Of a stretch of 7,443 nt of DNA, positions 6,270-7,443 are shown in pieces (position 1 is the stretch's first letter; the number at the start of each line of letters is the position of its first letter). The DNA comes from Candidatus Methylomirabilota bacterium. Lineage in GTDB: Bacteria; Methylomirabilota; Methylomirabilia; Methylomirabilales; Methylomirabilaceae. A program made the translations under genes and the position numbers. The stretch lies in assembly GCA_016200385.1 (NCBI GenBank), contig JACQEV010000241.1, positions 1 to 7,443 of the forward strand. The letters run 5' to 3'. Below the pieces are notes generated by a model. That model saw only the letters and a program-made list of their open reading frames with translations. It was not told where the DNA came from and did no database searches.

Positions 6270-6285
6270 CAATTTGGACAACGGT
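6270..6285. repeat. 16-bp direct repeat, copy 2
   Basis: CAATTTGGACAACGGT differs from copy 1 at two positions and begins 77 bp away from it, in the same orientation. The left palindrome arm is not conserved here, so this would be a half-site. It lies next to the stop codon of the tetrapyrrole gene. Confidence 0.5.
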
Positions 6286-6293
6286 CAGCGCGT

Positions 6294-7443
6294 TCATGAC
6301 GGCGCAGCATAGTAGTCAAGGATGGACTGAACCAGTCCGGGGATGGTGTACTGCTCCGGCATGATATCGACGATGAGGCCGAAACGTTCCGCCGTCTCCC
6401 TTGTGATGGGGCCGATGCAGGCGACCTGCACACCTTCGAGGAGCGCCTTGAGATCTTCCTCCTGCAGCAACTCGACGAAGTGGGTAACGGTGGAGGAGCT
6501 GGTGAAGGTCACGAGGTCGATCTTCCGCTCCTGGAATAGCGGCTTCAACAGCTCGCCGTCGGAGGTGGCTTTCACCGTCCTGTAGGCGGGGACCATGTCG
6601 ATCGTCGCGCCTCGCTTTTCGAGCTCTCTCGGCAAGAGATCCCTGGCGACCTCAGCCCTAGGCAAGAGTATTCTGGCGCCCTGAAGATCGTGGTGCGCGA
6701 ACGCCTCGATGATCCCCTCTGCTCGGAACTCCCTTGGGACAGCGTCGGGAATGATCGAGTGTTTCTCCAGGGCTTCTGCCGTCGCCGGGCCGATGGCGCA
6801 GATCTTGGCTGCTCCCAAGCGCCTGGCGTCCTGCCGGAGCGCCCGCAAGCGAAGGAAGAACGCGTCCACCCCGTTTGCACTGGTGAAGATGACCCAACGG
6901 TAGGTCTCAAGCTGCTCGATAGCTTGGTCAAGCGGTTTCCAGGTGTGGGGCGGCGCGAACGTGATGAGGGGAAACTGCACCACCTCCGCACCCTCCGCTT
7001 CCAGCAGCTCAGCGAAGCCGTCCGCCTGCTCGCGTGCCCTGGTGACCAGGATCCGCTTCCCGAATAGCGGCTGCCGCTCGAACCACGCCAACTGCTCTCG
7101 AAGCCGCACGACATCGCCGACAACAAGGATCGCTGGAGGCCCCAACCCCCGCGCCTCGGCGAGGGCTACGATGGTTTCGAGTGTCCCGCTCACTGTCTGC
7201 TGCTCGGGCTTGGTGCCCCATTGGATAACAGCCGCAGGTGTCTCGCTGGGCCGGCCATGCTTGATCAGCTTCTCAACGATATTCGGCAGATGGCCAACAC
7301 CCATCAAGAACACCAAGGTCCCAATGCCGGTCGCAACCTTGTCCCAAGCGATCGCGGAGCTGTCCTTCAATGGGTCCTCGTGACCCGTCAGGAACGCGAC
7401 CGTTGAGGCATAATTGCGATGTGTGAGCGGAATGCCGGCATAC
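6294..7443 (-). CDS. cobA-hemD: Fused uroporphyrinogen-III C-methyltransferase / uroporphyrinogen-III synthase; 5' end outside window
   Basis: The frame is open to the right edge, giving 383 visible residues; the start lies outside. Visible residues 1-about 120 are the C-terminal half of the SAM-dependent uroporphyrinogen-III methyltransferase (SUMT/CobA), which makes precorrin-2 for siroheme and cobalamin: YAGIPLTHRNYAS, TGHEDP (19-24), GTLVFLMGV (40-48), and TPAAVIQWGT with TVSGTL (68-88). After a short linker, residues from about 125 form uroporphyrinogen-III synthase (HemD), which cyclises hydroxymethylbilane with inversion of ring D: GKRILVTRAREQADGFAELL, VIFTSANGVDAFF, AIGPATAEAL, VPAYRTV, DLVTFTSSSTVTHF and CIGPITRETAE. 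The fusion puts successive steps of the pathway in one polypeptide and is known in several bacterial phyla. The HemD part seems complete and of normal length. It ends 152 bp before the EPS regulator; upstream hem genes would be expected beyond the right edge. Confidence 0.95.
   Translation of the reverse strand, partial: YAGIPLTHRNYASTVAFLTGHEDPLKDSSAIAWDKVATGIGTLVFLMGVGHLPNIVEKLIKHGRPSETPAAVIQWGTKPEQQTVSGTLETIVALAEARGLGPPAILVVGDVVRLREQLAWFERQPLFGKRILVTRAREQADGFAELLEAEGAEVVQFPLITFAPPHTWKPLDQAIEQLETYRWVIFTSANGVDAFFLRLRALRQDARRLGAAKICAIGPATAEALEKHSIIPDAVPREFRAEGIIEAFAHHDLQGARILLPRAEVARDLLPRELEKRGATIDMVPAYRTVKATSDGELLKPLFQERKIDLVTFTSSSTVTHFVELLQEEDLKALLEGVQVACIGPITRETAERFGLIVDIMPEQYTIPGLVQSILDYYAAPS

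Noticed and set aside
7371..7443. Start of the tetrapyrrole gene at the TTG at 7370
   Set aside because: The frame stays open to the edge and encodes typical SUMT sequence (YAGIPLTHRNYAS, TGHEDP) upstream of that codon, so the true start is outside the window.

Overview
The window is GC-rich and coding-dense. Every gene I can support lies on the minus strand, so transcription runs from high to low coordinates. In that order the window reads: the 3' part of a fused uroporphyrinogen-III methyltransferase/uroporphyrinogen-III synthase gene (6294-7443, cut by the right edge); a 152-bp spacer with palindromic and repeated elements; a winged-helix regulator fused to a Rossmann-like domain (5557-6141); a polysaccharide flippase (4049-5455); a zinc-ribbon SAM methyltransferase (2897-3934); two GT4 glycosyltransferases (1698-2885 and 306-1496); and the N-terminus of an integral membrane protein (1-241, cut by the left edge).

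The left six genes form a surface or exopolysaccharide (EPS) locus. The flippase would carry a lipid-linked glycan across the inner membrane. The two cytoplasmic GT4 enzymes would add sugars from nucleotide-sugar donors. The methyltransferase probably modifies a sugar or lipid intermediate, and the left-edge protein looks like the start of a GT-C type membrane glycosyltransferase. The first gene of the locus encodes a regulator resembling EPS-associated MarR-type winged-helix proteins, with a C-terminal Rossmann-like domain of the kind seen in polysaccharide biosynthesis proteins. The spacer in front of it holds a 17-bp palindrome, a second inverted repeat close to the start codon, and a 16-bp direct repeat in two copies. 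The tetrapyrrole gene upstream is ordinary metabolism, so the boundary between housekeeping genes and the EPS locus falls at about 6142-6293.

The most interesting observations are the regulator fusion with its candidate operators, and a decayed frameshifted N-terminus of a third GT4 glycosyltransferase in the 201-bp gap between the two intact ones. That relic suggests the locus has been remodelled by loss or replacement of glycosyltransferases.

The sequence suggests a Gram-negative-type, GC-rich environmental bacterium. The fused cobA-hemD gene and EPS-type MarR regulator would suit lineages such as Nitrospirota, Methylomirabilota/NC10-like or deltaproteobacterial groups, but this is a guess from gene content, not a taxonomic assignment. 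I see no rRNA, tRNA, CRISPR array, insertion sequence or convincing intrinsic terminator, and no gene-free stretch longer than about 200 bp.
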